Assembly: GCF_016756535.1 (NCBI RefSeq)
Contig: NZ_AP023247.1
Coordinates: forward strand, 6,014,501-6,078,500
DNA: 64,000 bases
Source of the DNA: Mesorhizobium sp. 131-2-1
GTDB lineage: Bacteria > Pseudomonadota > Alphaproteobacteria > Rhizobiales > Rhizobiaceae
Reading direction: 5' to 3'
Shown: positions 45,527 to 54,009 of the stretch, piece after piece
Numbering within the stretch: position 1 is the first letter of the stretch
How the letters are laid out: every line of letters starts with the position of its first letter
The notes under the pieces: generated by a model
Databases searched by the model: none
Told to the model about the DNA's origin: nothing
The model's input: only the letters and a program-made list of their open reading frames with translations
Program-made: the position numbers and the translations under genes

Positions 45527-46063
45527 TCAAGCTTGCAAGAAAGCTTCAATGCCGCCCAAACCCATCAGGCGGCTGACAATCTGGAACAAGATCGAGCAGA
45601 TTGCGGCGATCGAGATCGGCACGCCGAAGGGCACGACACCCTTGCGGTCGAGGTGCTGGGCGTAGAGGCGGAACGCGCCTTCCGGCAGCATGAAAGGGTT
45701 CTTCACGACCGCTACCGTCAAAAGCGCGAACACCAGCAGGAGCAGGGAAAATACAACGAGGTCAGGCCCCCCGATAAGAAACGGCGCCACCGCTACCAGC
45801 TTGACGTCGCCGGCGCCGACCTTGCGCAGGACCCAGAATGGAAAGAGCACGACAAACAGGACAAGGCCAGCGATGGCGCTGAGGCCCATATCCCACCATG
45901 ATCCCACCTGAACAGAGAAAAGCTGCAGCGACCCCAAGCCTAGGCAAAGCAGCAGCAGCACGTCGCGATTGGCTATCTTCTGCGTGCTGAAATCGACCCA
46001 GGCGATTTTCGCAAGCAGCGGAATGGCAAGCGCCTGGAGCAACAGCGATACCGCAAGCAACAT
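45527..46063 (-). CDS. cpaA: Prepilin peptidase (A24), Flp pilus
   Basis: A 178-residue membrane peptidase with five or six hydrophobic segments. The two catalytic aspartates of A24 enzymes are seen in VDFSTQKIANRD and in KVGAGDVKLVAVAP (GxGD). It lacks the methylase domain of PilD, as usual for CpaA/TadV. It removes the leader of Flp pilins and the TadE/TadF pseudopilins. It is the last gene in the minus-strand tad operon, 4 bp after tadD. Confidence 0.93.
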   Translation of the reverse strand: MLLAVSLLLQALAIPLLAKIAWVDFSTQKIANRDVLLLLCLGLGSLQLFSVQVGSWWDMGLSAIAGLVLFVVLFPFWVLRKVGAGDVKLVAVAPFLIGGPDLVVFSLLLLVFALLTVAVVKNPFMLPEGAFRLYAQHLDRKGVVPFGVPISIAAICSILFQIVSRLMGLGGIEAFLQA

Positions 46064-46067
46064 GCGT

Positions 46068-46616
46068 CTACCGCTCTATGTTCTGCACACTGGACGAAAG
46101 CAGCTTTAGATTGTTGGCGACGGTCGGGTCGTTGGGCGCCAGTTCATAGGCCTTGAGGAAATTGGCGCGCGCATTCTGCAGCTTGCCGCGCAACAGATAG
46201 GAATAGCCGAGATTGTTATAATATTCGGGTGTCGCGCCGAGCAGCTTGGCGGCACGGCTGTAGGCAAGGTCGGCGAGGTCGAAGCGGCGGATGCGGTCGC
46301 ATGAGGCGGCAAGGCCGAGCCAGGCGACACCGTCGTTGGGCGCCAAGCGCGTGGCCTTGTAGAACAGGGCGCCGGCATTGCCATAATTTTCCGAGCGGAA
46401 CTGATTCTTGGCCTCGGCGACCGCCTGGTCCGAAGCATAGTAGTCAACATCGCTGACTGTCTTCAGCCCTTCGAAGGTGTCGCCAAACGCCGTGTAGTCG
46501 CCCTTGGCGGGTTCGTTGGTGCGCACGACCCCCATGCTGCTATCGGTCGACTGGCAACCGGCAAGCACAAAAAGCAGCAAACTTGCTGCGGCGGCGAGGC
46601 GTATTGGCCCTGTCAT
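46068..46616 (-). CDS. tadD: Tetratricopeptide lipoprotein of the tad operon
   Basis: A 182-residue lipoprotein: LLFVLAGC is the lipobox. TPR motifs follow from about residue 68 (AVAEAKNQFRSENYGNAGALFYKATRLAPNDGVAWLGLA; LADLAYSRAAKLLGATPEYYNNLGYSYLLRGKLQNARANFLKAYELAPNDP). TadD proteins help assemble the outer-membrane part of the Flp system, probably at the inner face of the outer membrane. It lies between tadC and cpaA on the minus strand. The ATG has GGGGGA upstream. Confidence 0.9.
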   Translation of the reverse strand: MTGPIRLAAAASLLLFVLAGCQSTDSSMGVVRTNEPAKGDYTAFGDTFEGLKTVSDVDYYASDQAVAEAKNQFRSENYGNAGALFYKATRLAPNDGVAWLGLAASCDRIRRFDLADLAYSRAAKLLGATPEYYNNLGYSYLLRGKLQNARANFLKAYELAPNDPTVANNLKLLSSSVQNIER

Positions 46617-46669
46617 TTTGTCCCCCAGGGGTCCCTCCGACTCACTTTAGAACAAAAGCATAGGATTGC

Positions 46670-47638
46670 TCAGAAGAAAATGCCCCTCATGCGAATGATT
46701 ACCGGCAACAGGACGATCATGAGCACCACCGGAAAGATGCAGATGCCCAGCGGGATCATCATTTTGACCGGGAGCGCGTTGGCGCGCTCCTCCGCCTGAA
46801 GGATCCTCTGGGTTCGCATTTCATCGCTATAGACGCGCAGCGCCTCCGTCAGGCTGGTGCCAAGTTCTTCCGACTGCCGGAACAACACGGCAAGCGAGCG
46901 CGCTTCCTCAAGACCGATACGATCGGCCAACTCGCGAAGCGCTTCGCGCAGCGGCTTGCCGGCGCGCAGTTGCAGATTCATGATCGAGAGCTGGATGCCG
47001 AGCCACTTGTGGGTTCCAGCCAGTTCCTGGCTCACCCGCTCGACCGCAGCCTCAAGGCTCATACCGGCATCGGCACAGGTGATCATCATGTCCATGAAAT
47101 CTGGAAAGCCACGGCGATAGGTTTGCTTTTGCGCGTTTTCGAAACGGTCGAGCGCGATGCTCGGAACAACCAGGCAAGCGAGCCCGAACAAGAAGGATCC
47201 GCCCAAGGTCACGAAGCTGGGTATCTGCGGCGGCAGAACGGCAGCCAGCCCGGCATAGCAGGCGAGAAAGCCAATGGCGACGGCACCTATTCGCGACAGC
47301 GTATAAAGGACAGGCGCGCTTGAGTGATAAAACCCCGCCCGAAAGAGCCGCGTCTCAAGGGCGTTCGCCTCGCCGCGCTCCTTCTCGAGCGTGCGGAAAT
47401 AGGCGTCGACCGGCCGCTGCGCCGAAATCTTGACGAGTTGCTGCTGCGCATCAAGCGAACGCCGGTTGGCCACTCCCTCCGAGATCAAACTCTCAGTGAC
47501 CAGCTTCCGCGTTTGAAAGGCCGGCAGAAAAACGAGAGCGCCGAACAGGAAAAGCGCCACCGCCGCCGCGAAAACGGAAAGCGAGACGAGAAGCTCGGAA
47601 CTCAACATGTTCGAAAGGATGTCTATGTTCGGCTCCAA
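46670..47638 (-). CDS. tadC: Type II secretion F-family membrane platform protein
   Basis: A 322-residue inner-membrane protein with a T2SSF domain in the last half (DFMDMMITCADAGMSLEAAVERVSQEL, LREALRELADRIGLEEARSLAVLFRQSEELGTSLTEALRVYSDEMRTQR) and three or four membrane segments. With TadB it forms the platform on which the TadA ATPase works. The frame can begin at TTG 47638, directly after the tadB stop (TGA-TTG), or at ATG 47608; neither has a good ribosome binding site, so coupling to tadB is likely. Confidence 0.9.
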   Translation of the reverse strand: MEPNIDILSNMLSSELLVSLSVFAAAVALFLFGALVFLPAFQTRKLVTESLISEGVANRRSLDAQQQLVKISAQRPVDAYFRTLEKERGEANALETRLFRAGFYHSSAPVLYTLSRIGAVAIGFLACYAGLAAVLPPQIPSFVTLGGSFLFGLACLVVPSIALDRFENAQKQTYRRGFPDFMDMMITCADAGMSLEAAVERVSQELAGTHKWLGIQLSIMNLQLRAGKPLREALRELADRIGLEEARSLAVLFRQSEELGTSLTEALRVYSDEMRTQRILQAEERANALPVKMMIPLGICIFPVVLMIVLLPVIIRMRGIFF

Positions 47639-48610
47639 TCAGAAATCAAAGTTGACCATGCGATACATGATGAAGTCGCCGAGCAGAGCCCAGACGCCGA
47701 AGATAGTGAACACTGGAAAGATAAGCGGGTTGTTCCAGACCGCTCCATAGTAGCTTGGCGCAATCACCCAAAGAATGGCGAACATGACGATCGGGAAGAA
47801 CGAAATAACCAAAGCCGAGAAACGACCCTCGGCGGAAAGCGCCCTGATCTTCAACCGCAGCTTCTGCCGCTCACGCAGCACGGCCGACAAATTGGCGAGG
47901 ATCTCGGTCAGATTGCCACCGGTCTTGGACTGGATGGAAAGCGACACCGAAAGAAGGTTGAGGCCTTCGAAACCCACCCGCTCCGCCAGCTTTCGAGCGG
48001 CCTGCTCGATGCTCAGACCGAAGGTGATCTCATCGGAAACGATGCCAAATTCGGTGCCGAGCGGGTCTGGCATTTCGCGTGCTACGAGCCCGACCGCTAC
48101 CGAGACGGGATGGCCGGCACGGAGCGATCGGACAATCATGTCCAATGCATTGGGCAACTGCTTGGCAAACTTCAAGATCCGTTTGTTGCGGGCCCGGCGG
48201 AGAAACTGAAGCGGCAGGACAAAGGCCACGACGATGAAGATCGCCAGAGCCGCAATTGCGGAAACTCCCAGCAGCAGCTTGAAAACGAGTCCGAGAACCA
48301 GCCCCGCCAGGATGAAGATCAAAGCAAAGGTCAGCGGATTTCCGGTGATGCCCGATTGGGTGTACAGCCTGTTCAGCGCAACAGCGCCAAACAAGTAGTC
48401 GCCGGAGTTGGTCAGTCCACGCTCGCGCAGCAGGCCCTGCAGTGTCTGTTCGGCAGGCGCCTCTTCCGCAAGACGTTGAATACGCCGGTTGATCGTGCCG
48501 GCCCGCGAGCGGCCCTTTGCGTAGGAAACATAGAGTGCCTCCGCCGCAAGAATGACCGAGGCCGCTGCCAGCACATAGATGAAATAGAGCAGGGCCTGGC
48601 CGGTGAACAT
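47639..48610 (-). CDS. tadB: Type II secretion F-family membrane platform protein
   Basis: A 323-residue inner-membrane protein with N-terminal membrane segments (7-27, 90-130), the T2SSF domain (QLPNALDMIVRSLRAGHPVSVAVGLVAREMPDPLGTEFGIVSDEITFGLSIEQAARKLAERVG, QSKTGGNLTEILANLSAVLRERQKLRLKIRALSAEGRFSA) and C-terminal membrane segments. It pairs with TadC. The ATG overlaps the tadA stop as ATGA, so it is coupled to the ATPase gene. Confidence 0.94.
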   Translation of the reverse strand: MFTGQALLYFIYVLAAASVILAAEALYVSYAKGRSRAGTINRRIQRLAEEAPAEQTLQGLLRERGLTNSGDYLFGAVALNRLYTQSGITGNPLTFALIFILAGLVLGLVFKLLLGVSAIAALAIFIVVAFVLPLQFLRRARNKRILKFAKQLPNALDMIVRSLRAGHPVSVAVGLVAREMPDPLGTEFGIVSDEITFGLSIEQAARKLAERVGFEGLNLLSVSLSIQSKTGGNLTEILANLSAVLRERQKLRLKIRALSAEGRFSALVISFFPIVMFAILWVIAPSYYGAVWNNPLIFPVFTIFGVWALLGDFIMYRMVNFDF

Positions 48611-49995
48611 CAGAGCGCAACCTGCGGATTGAAAGCGTCTTTGGCGAAGTGGAAACCAAGCGTCGCCGCTTCCTGGGCAAAGCGGGGGCGAATGCCTGTC
48701 GCGCGAAATTCTCCAACGATCTGACCTTCGGCCGTAACATCGCGGCGAACAAAATGGTAAAGTTCCTGCAACTGGACCACGTTGCCCTCCATGCCGGTCA
48801 GTTCCGATATGGAGACGACCCGTCGGCCGCCATCGGAAAGCCGCTGCGTCTGCACGATAATGTCGATGGCCGAAGCGATCTGAGCCCTAATAGACTCATG
48901 GGTCATCGGCATGCCGGCCATGCCGACCATCTGTTCGAGGCGAGATAGCGCGTCGCGCGGCGTGTTGGCGTGAATGGTGGTCATCGAACCTTCATGGCCG
49001 GTGTTCATCGCCTGCAGCATGTCGAAAGCTTCCTCGCCGCGAACCTCGCCGACGATAATGCGGTCGGGCCGCATGCGCAGCGCGTTCTTGACCAGCTCGC
49101 GCTGGCGAACCTCGCCCTTGCCCTCGACATTGGGCGGGCGCGTTTCCAGCCGGCCGACATGGGGCTGCTGCAACTGCAGTTCAGCCGCATCCTCTATGGT
49201 GATCATGCGCTCCCTGGACGGGATGTAGCTCGACAGCGCGTTGAGCAAGGTCGTCTTGCCGCTGCCGGTGCCACCGGACACCAGGATCGATTTGCGCGCC
49301 TGCACCGCGATCCGCAGCATGTCGACCATCGGCGGACGGATCGAGTTGAACTGAATCAAGCGCTCCAGCGAATAGGGATGCTTGGAGAATTTCCGGATCG
49401 ACACCAGCGGGCCGTCCACCGAGATCGGCCGTACCGCTATGTTGACGCGCGACCCATCGTCGAGGCGCGCGTCGACCATAGGCGAGGATTCATCGACGCG
49501 CCGGCCGATGTTCGAGACAATCTTGTTGACGACGCGCAGCAGATGCGCCTCGTCGCGGAAGCGGATCGAGGTTTCCTCTAGCACGCCACGCCTTTCAATA
49601 AAGACATGGTTGTGGGTGTTGATCAGGATGTCTGCGATCGAATCGTCCTTGAGCAGCGGCTCGATCGGCCCCAGCCCCAGCATCTCGTCGGCGGTGTCGC
49701 TGGTCAGCTGATCGAGCTCGCGCGCATTCAACGGCACGTTTCGAGCGCGGACGAATTCGCGCACGATCGGCCGAATCTCGTCGAGGATCTCGTCCTTGGA
49801 CGCATTTTCAAGGGCGGTCAGATTGAAGCGGTCGATGAGATGGCGATGGAGTTCGACCTTCAGCGTCAGGAAATCGTCGCCCTGGGATTCGGCATCTGTC
49901 GGCGCAATGACCGTCGTTCCATTTGCAGCCGGCGCGGCGGGCAGGGGCTGCAGCGCCCGCGGCTCATTCGATCCCTTGATGAAGCGGCCTAGCAT
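48610..49995 (-). CDS. tadA: Flp pilus assembly ATPase (secretion ATPase)
   Basis: A 461-residue CpaF/TadA-type hexameric ATPase. Seen are the N-terminal helical domain ([15 protein letters not shown]), [24 protein letters not shown], the Walker [15 protein letters not shown], the Asp box [25 protein letters not shown], Walker [37 protein letters not shown] with the His box. ATG 49995 is preferred over TTG 50022 because a G-run lies 9-14 bases upstream. It powers Flp pilus assembly. It is the first gene of the minus-strand operon, divergent from flp1. Confidence 0.95.
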   Translation of the reverse strand: MLGRFIKGSNEPRALQPLPAAPAANGTTVIAPTDAESQGDDFLTLKVELHRHLIDRFNLTALENASKDEILDEIRPIVREFVRARNVPLNARELDQLTSDTADEMLGLGPIEPLLKDDSIADILINTHNHVFIERRGVLEETSIRFRDEAHLLRVVNKIVSNIGRRVDESSPMVDARLDDGSRVNIAVRPISVDGPLVSIRKFSKHPYSLERLIQFNSIRPPMVDMLRIAVQARKSILVSGGTGSGKTTLLNALSSYIPSRERMITIEDAAELQLQQPHVGRLETRPPNVEGKGEVRQRELVKNALRMRPDRIIVGEVRGEEAFDMLQAMNTGHEGSMTTIHANTPRDALSRLEQMVGMAGMPMTHESIRAQIASAIDIIVQTQRLSDGGRRVVSISELTGMEGNVVQLQELYHFVRRDVTAEGQIVGEFRATGIRPRFAQEAATLGFHFAKDAFNPQVAL

Positions 49996-50391
49996 TCTCA
50001 AGCCCCCCGCAAGCTTCCCCAAAAATTCCCTCAGGTTGGAAACTAAGGGTTAACCACGAGGGGCACAAGCGCCGGGCGCGGGTGAGAGGATCGAATACTT
50101 ACATCATAGTTAAGACGAGACGCCAAAAAAATCGTTTTATTTTTGGACTGTGCGCCCGAGAGCACACCTCTACTCCGGCCTCACGGAACGTTTCGCCCTG
50201 CAATGTGCGACTCTGCCCCGCAGGACCCAGGTAAACCGTTACATATAAAGGACTATGCATATCCTCTAATAGGATGAGGCTACCGCTATTGGGGCGACGA
50301 ATTTATGAACGAATGGTTAAAGGCGACTGAAAAATTAAGCGAATCAATCCCTTGCCAAAATCAAACAGGCTTCCGACCAGGTGTTGGAAGG

Positions 50392-50406
50392 TTAAGGAAC
50401 TGTTAA
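50392..50406 (+). promoter_or_regulatory. CtrA-type binding site TTAA-N7-TTAA
   Basis: TTAA at 50392-50395 and TTAA at 50403-50406 are separated by exactly seven bases, the consensus of the alphaproteobacterial cell-cycle regulator CtrA. It stands 6 bases upstream of a -35-like TTGACT. In Caulobacter, CtrA activates the Flp-type pilin gene pilA, so the site fits its place. The binding itself is not shown here. Confidence 0.6.
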
Positions 50407-50412
50407 TCCCGT

Positions 50413-50441
50413 TTGACTCTGCTTTTTGGCGGGACTTAGAT
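50413..50441 (+). promoter_or_regulatory. Sigma-70-like promoter for flp1
   Basis: TTGACT (50413-50418) and TTAGAT (50436-50441) are spaced by 17 bases. The -35 element matches consensus in five of six positions; the -10 is weak, which fits an activator-dependent promoter with the CtrA-type box just upstream. The transcript would start near 50449, leaving about a 70-base leader before flp1. Confidence 0.5.
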
Positions 50442-50521
50442 CAATTCGACGGGGGATGCTTGGGTATGGGGTTCATCCTTAGCTCGTCTCGTCGGGTTCA
50501 AACTCCAAAGGGAGAATTGGC

Positions 50522-50740
50522 ATGAATAAGCTCATGACGATGGCCCGGCAGTTCCGCGACGACGAAAACGGCGCTGCCATGGTCGAATATTCTATCCTGG
50601 TTGGCATCATTGCCGGCGCTGCCATCCTGGCGATCCTCGCCATTGGCTTCTGGGTCACGGGCCGCTTTACGGGCCTCTGCACGAAGCTTGACGGCAAGGC
50701 AGGCGGTACCTGCAAAGCGGCGAACGGCACCGGAAGCTGA
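50522..50740 (+). CDS. flp: Flp type IVb pilin, copy 1
   Basis: A 72-residue prepilin. The 17-residue basic leader ends in Gly, followed by AAMVEYSILVG, so Glu is at +5 and Tyr at +6 after the CpaA cut site, the hallmark of Flp pilins. A single hydrophobic segment (VGIIAGAAILAILAIGFWV) forms the filament core. The tail has two cysteines (LCTKLDGKAGGTC), which may form a loop. GGGAG is upstream. A near-identical gene follows 59 bp later. Confidence 0.95.
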   Translation: MNKLMTMARQFRDDENGAAMVEYSILVGIIAGAAILAILAIGFWVTGRFTGLCTKLDGKAGGTCKAANGTGS

Positions 50741-50752
50741 TCATCTGCTCAA

Positions 50753-50781
50753 CAGGCCCGGGCCGATCAGGCTCGGGCCTG
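50753..50781 (+). terminator. Hairpin between the two pilin genes
   Basis: CAGGCCCG (50753-50760) pairs with CGGGCCTG (50774-50781) with further partial pairing inside. No T-tract follows. A similar hairpin with the same CAGGCCC/GGGCCTGACAC words lies after flp2, so the hairpin was duplicated with the gene. It may stabilise a short, abundant pilin mRNA or cut read-through. Confidence 0.6.
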
Positions 50782-50799
50782 ACACTTGGGAGAAACAAG

Positions 50800-51018
50800 A
50801 TGAAGAAGCTCATCGCTATTGCCCGGCAGTTCCGCGACGACGAAGACGGCGCTGCCATGGTTGAATACTCGATACTGGTCGGCATCATTGCCGGCGCGGC
50901 GATCCTGGCGATCCTCGCCATCGGCTTCTGGGTCAGCGGTCGGTTTAGCGGCCTCTGCGGCAACCTTGATGGCAAAGCCGGCGGCACGTGCAAAGCAGCG
51001 AACGGAACCGGGAGCTGA
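50800..51018 (+). CDS. flp: Flp type IVb pilin, copy 2
   Basis: A 72-residue paralogue of copy 1, differing mostly in the leader and in the tail (GRFSGLCGNLDGKAGGTC). It keeps the Gly cut site with Glu+5/Tyr+6 and the two cysteines, so it is expected to be functional. The ribosome binding site is GGGAG. The tandem pair with matching hairpins points to a recent local duplication. Both could be co-assembled, or one could be a minor or alternative subunit. Confidence 0.95.
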   Translation: MKKLIAIARQFRDDEDGAAMVEYSILVGIIAGAAILAILAIGFWVSGRFSGLCGNLDGKAGGTCKAANGTGS

Positions 51019-51032
51019 TCTAACACAACTAC

Positions 51033-51060
51033 CAGGCCCAGGATTCAAGACCTGGGCCTG
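51033..51060 (+). terminator. Perfect 10-bp hairpin after flp2
   Basis: CAGGCCCAGG (51033-51042) pairs exactly with CCTGGGCCTG (51051-51060) around an 8-base loop, followed by ACACCGGG and no T-run. It separates the pilin genes from cpaB and may set a high pilin to low assembly-protein ratio by partial termination or by protecting the pilin message from 3' decay. Confidence 0.65.
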
Positions 51061-51121
51061 ACACCGGGTCGCTATGGGCTGATGCGACCGATTCATTATA
51101 AGCCTTTTGGGGTTTGGGCTC

Positions 51122-52162
51122 ATGCGTGCCAACACGATCATCATGATTATCCTCGCGTGCGTATTCGGCGTACTTGCGGTTGTGCTCGCCAATATCTGGC
51201 TTGCCAACCAGCGCAACGCCATGGCTCAATCCGACGGCGTCAAGCGCGACACTGTGGTGGTCGCGGCAGTGCCTTTGAAGTTCGGCGATACGCTGACAGC
51301 CGACAAGCTTCAGGAAATTGCGTGGCCGGCAGGCGCTGTCCCGACTGGCGCCTTCAAGACGACGAAGGACTTGCTCGCCGGCGAAGGCACAAAGCAGGCT
51401 CTGCAAACGATCGGTGCCAACGAGCCTGTTCTCGCCACCAAGATCACCGGCCCGGGCCAGCGCGCCACACTTTCAGCCGTGCTCGGCGAAGGCATGAAAG
51501 CCGTGTCCATCAGGGTCAACGACGTGCTTGGCGTTGCCGGCTTCGTCTTCCCGGGCGACCGTGTCGACGTGCTGCTGACCCGAACTGTGCGCGACAGCAG
51601 CGGTGTGGACAAGAGCTTTGTCGACGTGCTGCTGCAGAGCATGAAGGTGCTCGCCGTCGACCAGGTTGCAGATGAAAGCAAGGACAGTCCGACTGTGGTG
51701 AAAGCGGTGACGCTCGAGGCCAGCACCAAGGATGCTCAGAAGCTGACACTCGCCGCCGGCGCCGGGCAATTGTCGCTGGCGCTTCGCCAGGCCGCGGCCA
51801 ACAAGGGCGAAACGACCGAGCGCGTCACCCTCGCCGACCTGACAGGCGACACGCCAGAGGATGTGGCCAAGCGGCAGGCGGAACTCGACAAACAGGCCGC
51901 CGCCGAGGCCGCCGCCGCCGAAGAGCGCAAGCGCGCGAACGACAGGATCGATGGACTGGCGCAGGCAGTGGAGCGCGTGGGCAGCAAGCTCGACGATCTG
52001 AGCAAGGTCAAGCCGGCCCCGGCTGTTGCTTCTGCGCCGCAGGTGGAAGAAGTTGTCAAGGAAGTGGTCAAATATGTGCAGCCGGAGCCCCCGGCGCGGG
52101 CGACAATCGGTGTCTTTCGAGGTATAAAGCTCGAAACGTATGATGTGCCGCGACAAAAGTAA
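51122..52162 (+). CDS. cpaB: Flp pilus assembly protein with SAF domain
   Basis: A 346-residue protein with one N-terminal membrane segment (IIMIILACVFGVLAVVLANIWLA). A SAF-like domain follows (VVVAAVPLKFGDTLTADKLQEIAWPAGAVPTGAF), and then the RcpC/CpaB region (VSIRVNDVLGVAGFVFPGDRVDVLLTRTV, KAVTLEASTKDAQKLTLAAGAGQLSLALR). A C-terminal Ala/Glu coiled region is longer than usual. CpaB lies in the periplasm near the secretin. ATG 51122 is taken rather than the TTG at 51107. Confidence 0.92.
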   Translation: MRANTIIMIILACVFGVLAVVLANIWLANQRNAMAQSDGVKRDTVVVAAVPLKFGDTLTADKLQEIAWPAGAVPTGAFKTTKDLLAGEGTKQALQTIGANEPVLATKITGPGQRATLSAVLGEGMKAVSIRVNDVLGVAGFVFPGDRVDVLLTRTVRDSSGVDKSFVDVLLQSMKVLAVDQVADESKDSPTVVKAVTLEASTKDAQKLTLAAGAGQLSLALRQAAANKGETTERVTLADLTGDTPEDVAKRQAELDKQAAAEAAAAEERKRANDRIDGLAQAVERVGSKLDDLSKVKPAPAVASAPQVEEVVKEVVKYVQPEPPARATIGVFRGIKLETYDVPRQK

Positions 52163-52219
52163 CGCTGGCATATTAGGGTGCGGGGGCCCGAATCAGCCTG
52201 CAAGGGGGATAGCGTCTAG

Positions 52220-53665
52220 ATGCGTGCGTTCTGGGGACCACTTACGGCAGTTGTACTCGCCTATCTTGCGGCGCTATCGCTTTTAAGCCCAGCGGCCCAT
52301 GCCGCCGATCGCAGCATCGACGTGTCGACGCCAACCATCCATCGCATCTTCGTGCCCGTGTCGCAGTCGGTGACGCTCCAGGTAAACTCCACCCTTGGCG
52401 ATATCGCGGTGGGGGATGAAAAGATCGCCGATGCCCAGCCGATGACCGACCGTACGCTCTACGTCATAGGCAAGAGCACCGGCACCACCACCATCAATCT
52501 GTTTTCCGAGGACAAGCGCACGCTTGGCACAATCCAGGTCGAGGTCGGCCTTGACGTCAGTGACATGGCGCAGGCGATCCGCCAGGTAGCACCCAGGGCG
52601 CGCATTGAAATCGGTTCGATAAACGGCAAGATCAGGCTTTCTGGCCACGTCAAGGATGGAGCGACGCTGGCATCCATCATGGAGGTCGCGCAGCAGTACG
52701 GCCCCGACGCCATCATCAATTCGGTTATTGTCGACGACAGCCAGCAGGTCAATCTGGAAGTGCGTATCCTGGAGGCCAAGCGCAACGCTGGCCGTGATCT
52801 CGGCGTCTCCATAAGAAGCACAAATGGCAGCGGAACGACCCGGACGGGGACGGGGGTCGCGGCCGTCGACAGCGACAATCTAGTGCTCGGGCCGGGGGAT
52901 CTGGTCAGCGGCCTGCTCTCGAATACCAATCCGTTCGCCGCGCTGATCACACGGGTCATCGACAGCAATATCAAGGTCGACCTGATCATCGAGGCGCTCG
53001 AGGCCAAAGGTGTGGTTCGCACGCTGGCCGAACCGAACCTGACCACGCTCTCCGGCGAGCCAGCCAGCTTCAATGCCGGCGGCGAAGTGCCTATTCGCAG
53101 CACCACCAAGGACGGCGAGGTCGAAATTGTATTCAAGCAATTCGGCGTCAATCTGCTGTTCACGCCGGTTGTGCTCGACGACTCCAAGATCCATATCAAA
53201 CTGGCGCCGGAAGTGAGCGACTTGACCGGCTTCACCAGCGCTGGCGACCCGATCTTCACCAACCGCAAGCTGGAGACCGTGGTGGAGCTTCGCGACGGCC
53301 AGAGCTTCGCGGTCGGCGGCCTCCTCTCCAGTAAGAACACCAGGCTGCAGAACCAGGTGCCGTGGCTCGGTCAGGTGCCGATCGTCGGCGCGCTGTTCAG
53401 GAATTCGAGCACCCAGAAGGAAGAGACCGAACTCGTCGTTGTCGTGACGCCCCATCTCGTGCGGCCAGTAAAGCCCGGCGAGCAATTGGCGACGCCCTTC
53501 GACAAGACGAGGCCGTCCAACGATCCCGAGCTGATCCTGCTCGGCCAGCTCGAAGTGAACAAGGACATGATCCGCAAATATGAGTTGGGCGAAGGCGTCA
53601 CCGGCCCCTACGGCCACATGCTGGACGTGAAATCGAAGGACAAGATGCTCTATGTCAAAAAATAA
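52220..53665 (+). CDS. cpaC: Flp pilus outer-membrane secretin
   Basis: A 481-residue secretin: a signal peptide (to about residue 28, ending AAHA), the N-terminal pilus/secretin-N part (SQSVTLQVNSTLGDIAVGDEKIADAQPMTDRTLYVIGKSTGTTTINLF), a BON-like segment (SGHVKDGATLASIMEVAQQYGPDAIINSV), and the C-terminal secretin domain (LEAKGVVRTLAEPNLTTLSGEPASFNAGGEVPI, VNLLFTPVVLDDSKIHIKLAPEVSDL, VPWLGQVPIVGALFRNSSTQKEETELVVVVTPHLV). It forms the pore for the pilus. The last 14 bases overlap the next gene. Confidence 0.95.
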   Translation: MRAFWGPLTAVVLAYLAALSLLSPAAHAADRSIDVSTPTIHRIFVPVSQSVTLQVNSTLGDIAVGDEKIADAQPMTDRTLYVIGKSTGTTTINLFSEDKRTLGTIQVEVGLDVSDMAQAIRQVAPRARIEIGSINGKIRLSGHVKDGATLASIMEVAQQYGPDAIINSVIVDDSQQVNLEVRILEAKRNAGRDLGVSIRSTNGSGTTRTGTGVAAVDSDNLVLGPGDLVSGLLSNTNPFAALITRVIDSNIKVDLIIEALEAKGVVRTLAEPNLTTLSGEPASFNAGGEVPIRSTTKDGEVEIVFKQFGVNLLFTPVVLDDSKIHIKLAPEVSDLTGFTSAGDPIFTNRKLETVVELRDGQSFAVGGLLSSKNTRLQNQVPWLGQVPIVGALFRNSSTQKEETELVVVVTPHLVRPVKPGEQLATPFDKTRPSNDPELILLGQLEVNKDMIRKYELGEGVTGPYGHMLDVKSKDKMLYVKK

Positions 53666-53945
53666 GCTCTTGCTCGTCGTTCTGTGCGCCGGCCTGCTGG
53701 CAGGCTGCGCCGCCGACTATCTGAACAATTACGACACGATGACCTTGGCATCGGGAGACTCGCAGAAAGCCAACCAGCTGCTGCAGACCGTCGACCCGTA
53801 CAATCCAGCTTCGAACAACACGAAGATCGAAGGTGACGGAGTGCGCGCTGCCGGCGCGGTCCAAAGGTACAGAGTTCCGCTGCCTCCGGCGCCAACGACG
53901 AGCATGACAGTCAATGTCGGCGGGGCGGGCGTCACAACACAGTGA
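53652..53945 (+). CDS. Small lipoprotein of the tad operon
   Basis: A 97-residue protein with a lipobox (VVLCAGLLAGC, Cys19). The mature part is about 79 residues and polar, with no recognised domain. It starts inside the end of cpaC (14-bp overlap), so the two proteins are made together. A small lipoprotein next to a secretin gene is a natural candidate pilotin that helps secretin insertion. It takes the place of cpaD, which is about 220 residues in Caulobacter and is not seen in this window. The function is inferred from position. Confidence 0.7.
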   Translation: MSKNKLLLVVLCAGLLAGCAADYLNNYDTMTLASGDSQKANQLLQTVDPYNPASNNTKIEGDGVRAAGAVQRYRVPLPPAPTTSMTVNVGGAGVTTQ

Positions 53946-54009
53946 ATGAAGAGGGATGCGGTGCGCCGGGCAGAGGAGGGCTTGGCGCGAAGGGGTAGAG
54001 AGTAGAGCC

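Larger units (their letters stand above)
49996..50521. other. Divergent regulatory region between tadA and flp1
   Basis: This 526-bp gap holds no gene. It is AT-rich for this genome. A small hairpin ATCCT-CTAAT-AGGAT lies at about 50255-50270. Several TTAA/TTAACC words occur (50050-50055 beside tadA; 50314 and 50334), and an exact CtrA-type box plus a sigma-70-like promoter stand near flp1. The length leaves room for a long leader on either transcript. Confidence 0.6.

Noticed and set aside
51033..51060. Strong intrinsic terminator after flp2
   Set aside because: The stem is perfect but no T-tract follows on either strand, so full termination is not supported; it is kept as a hairpin with a possible partial effect.
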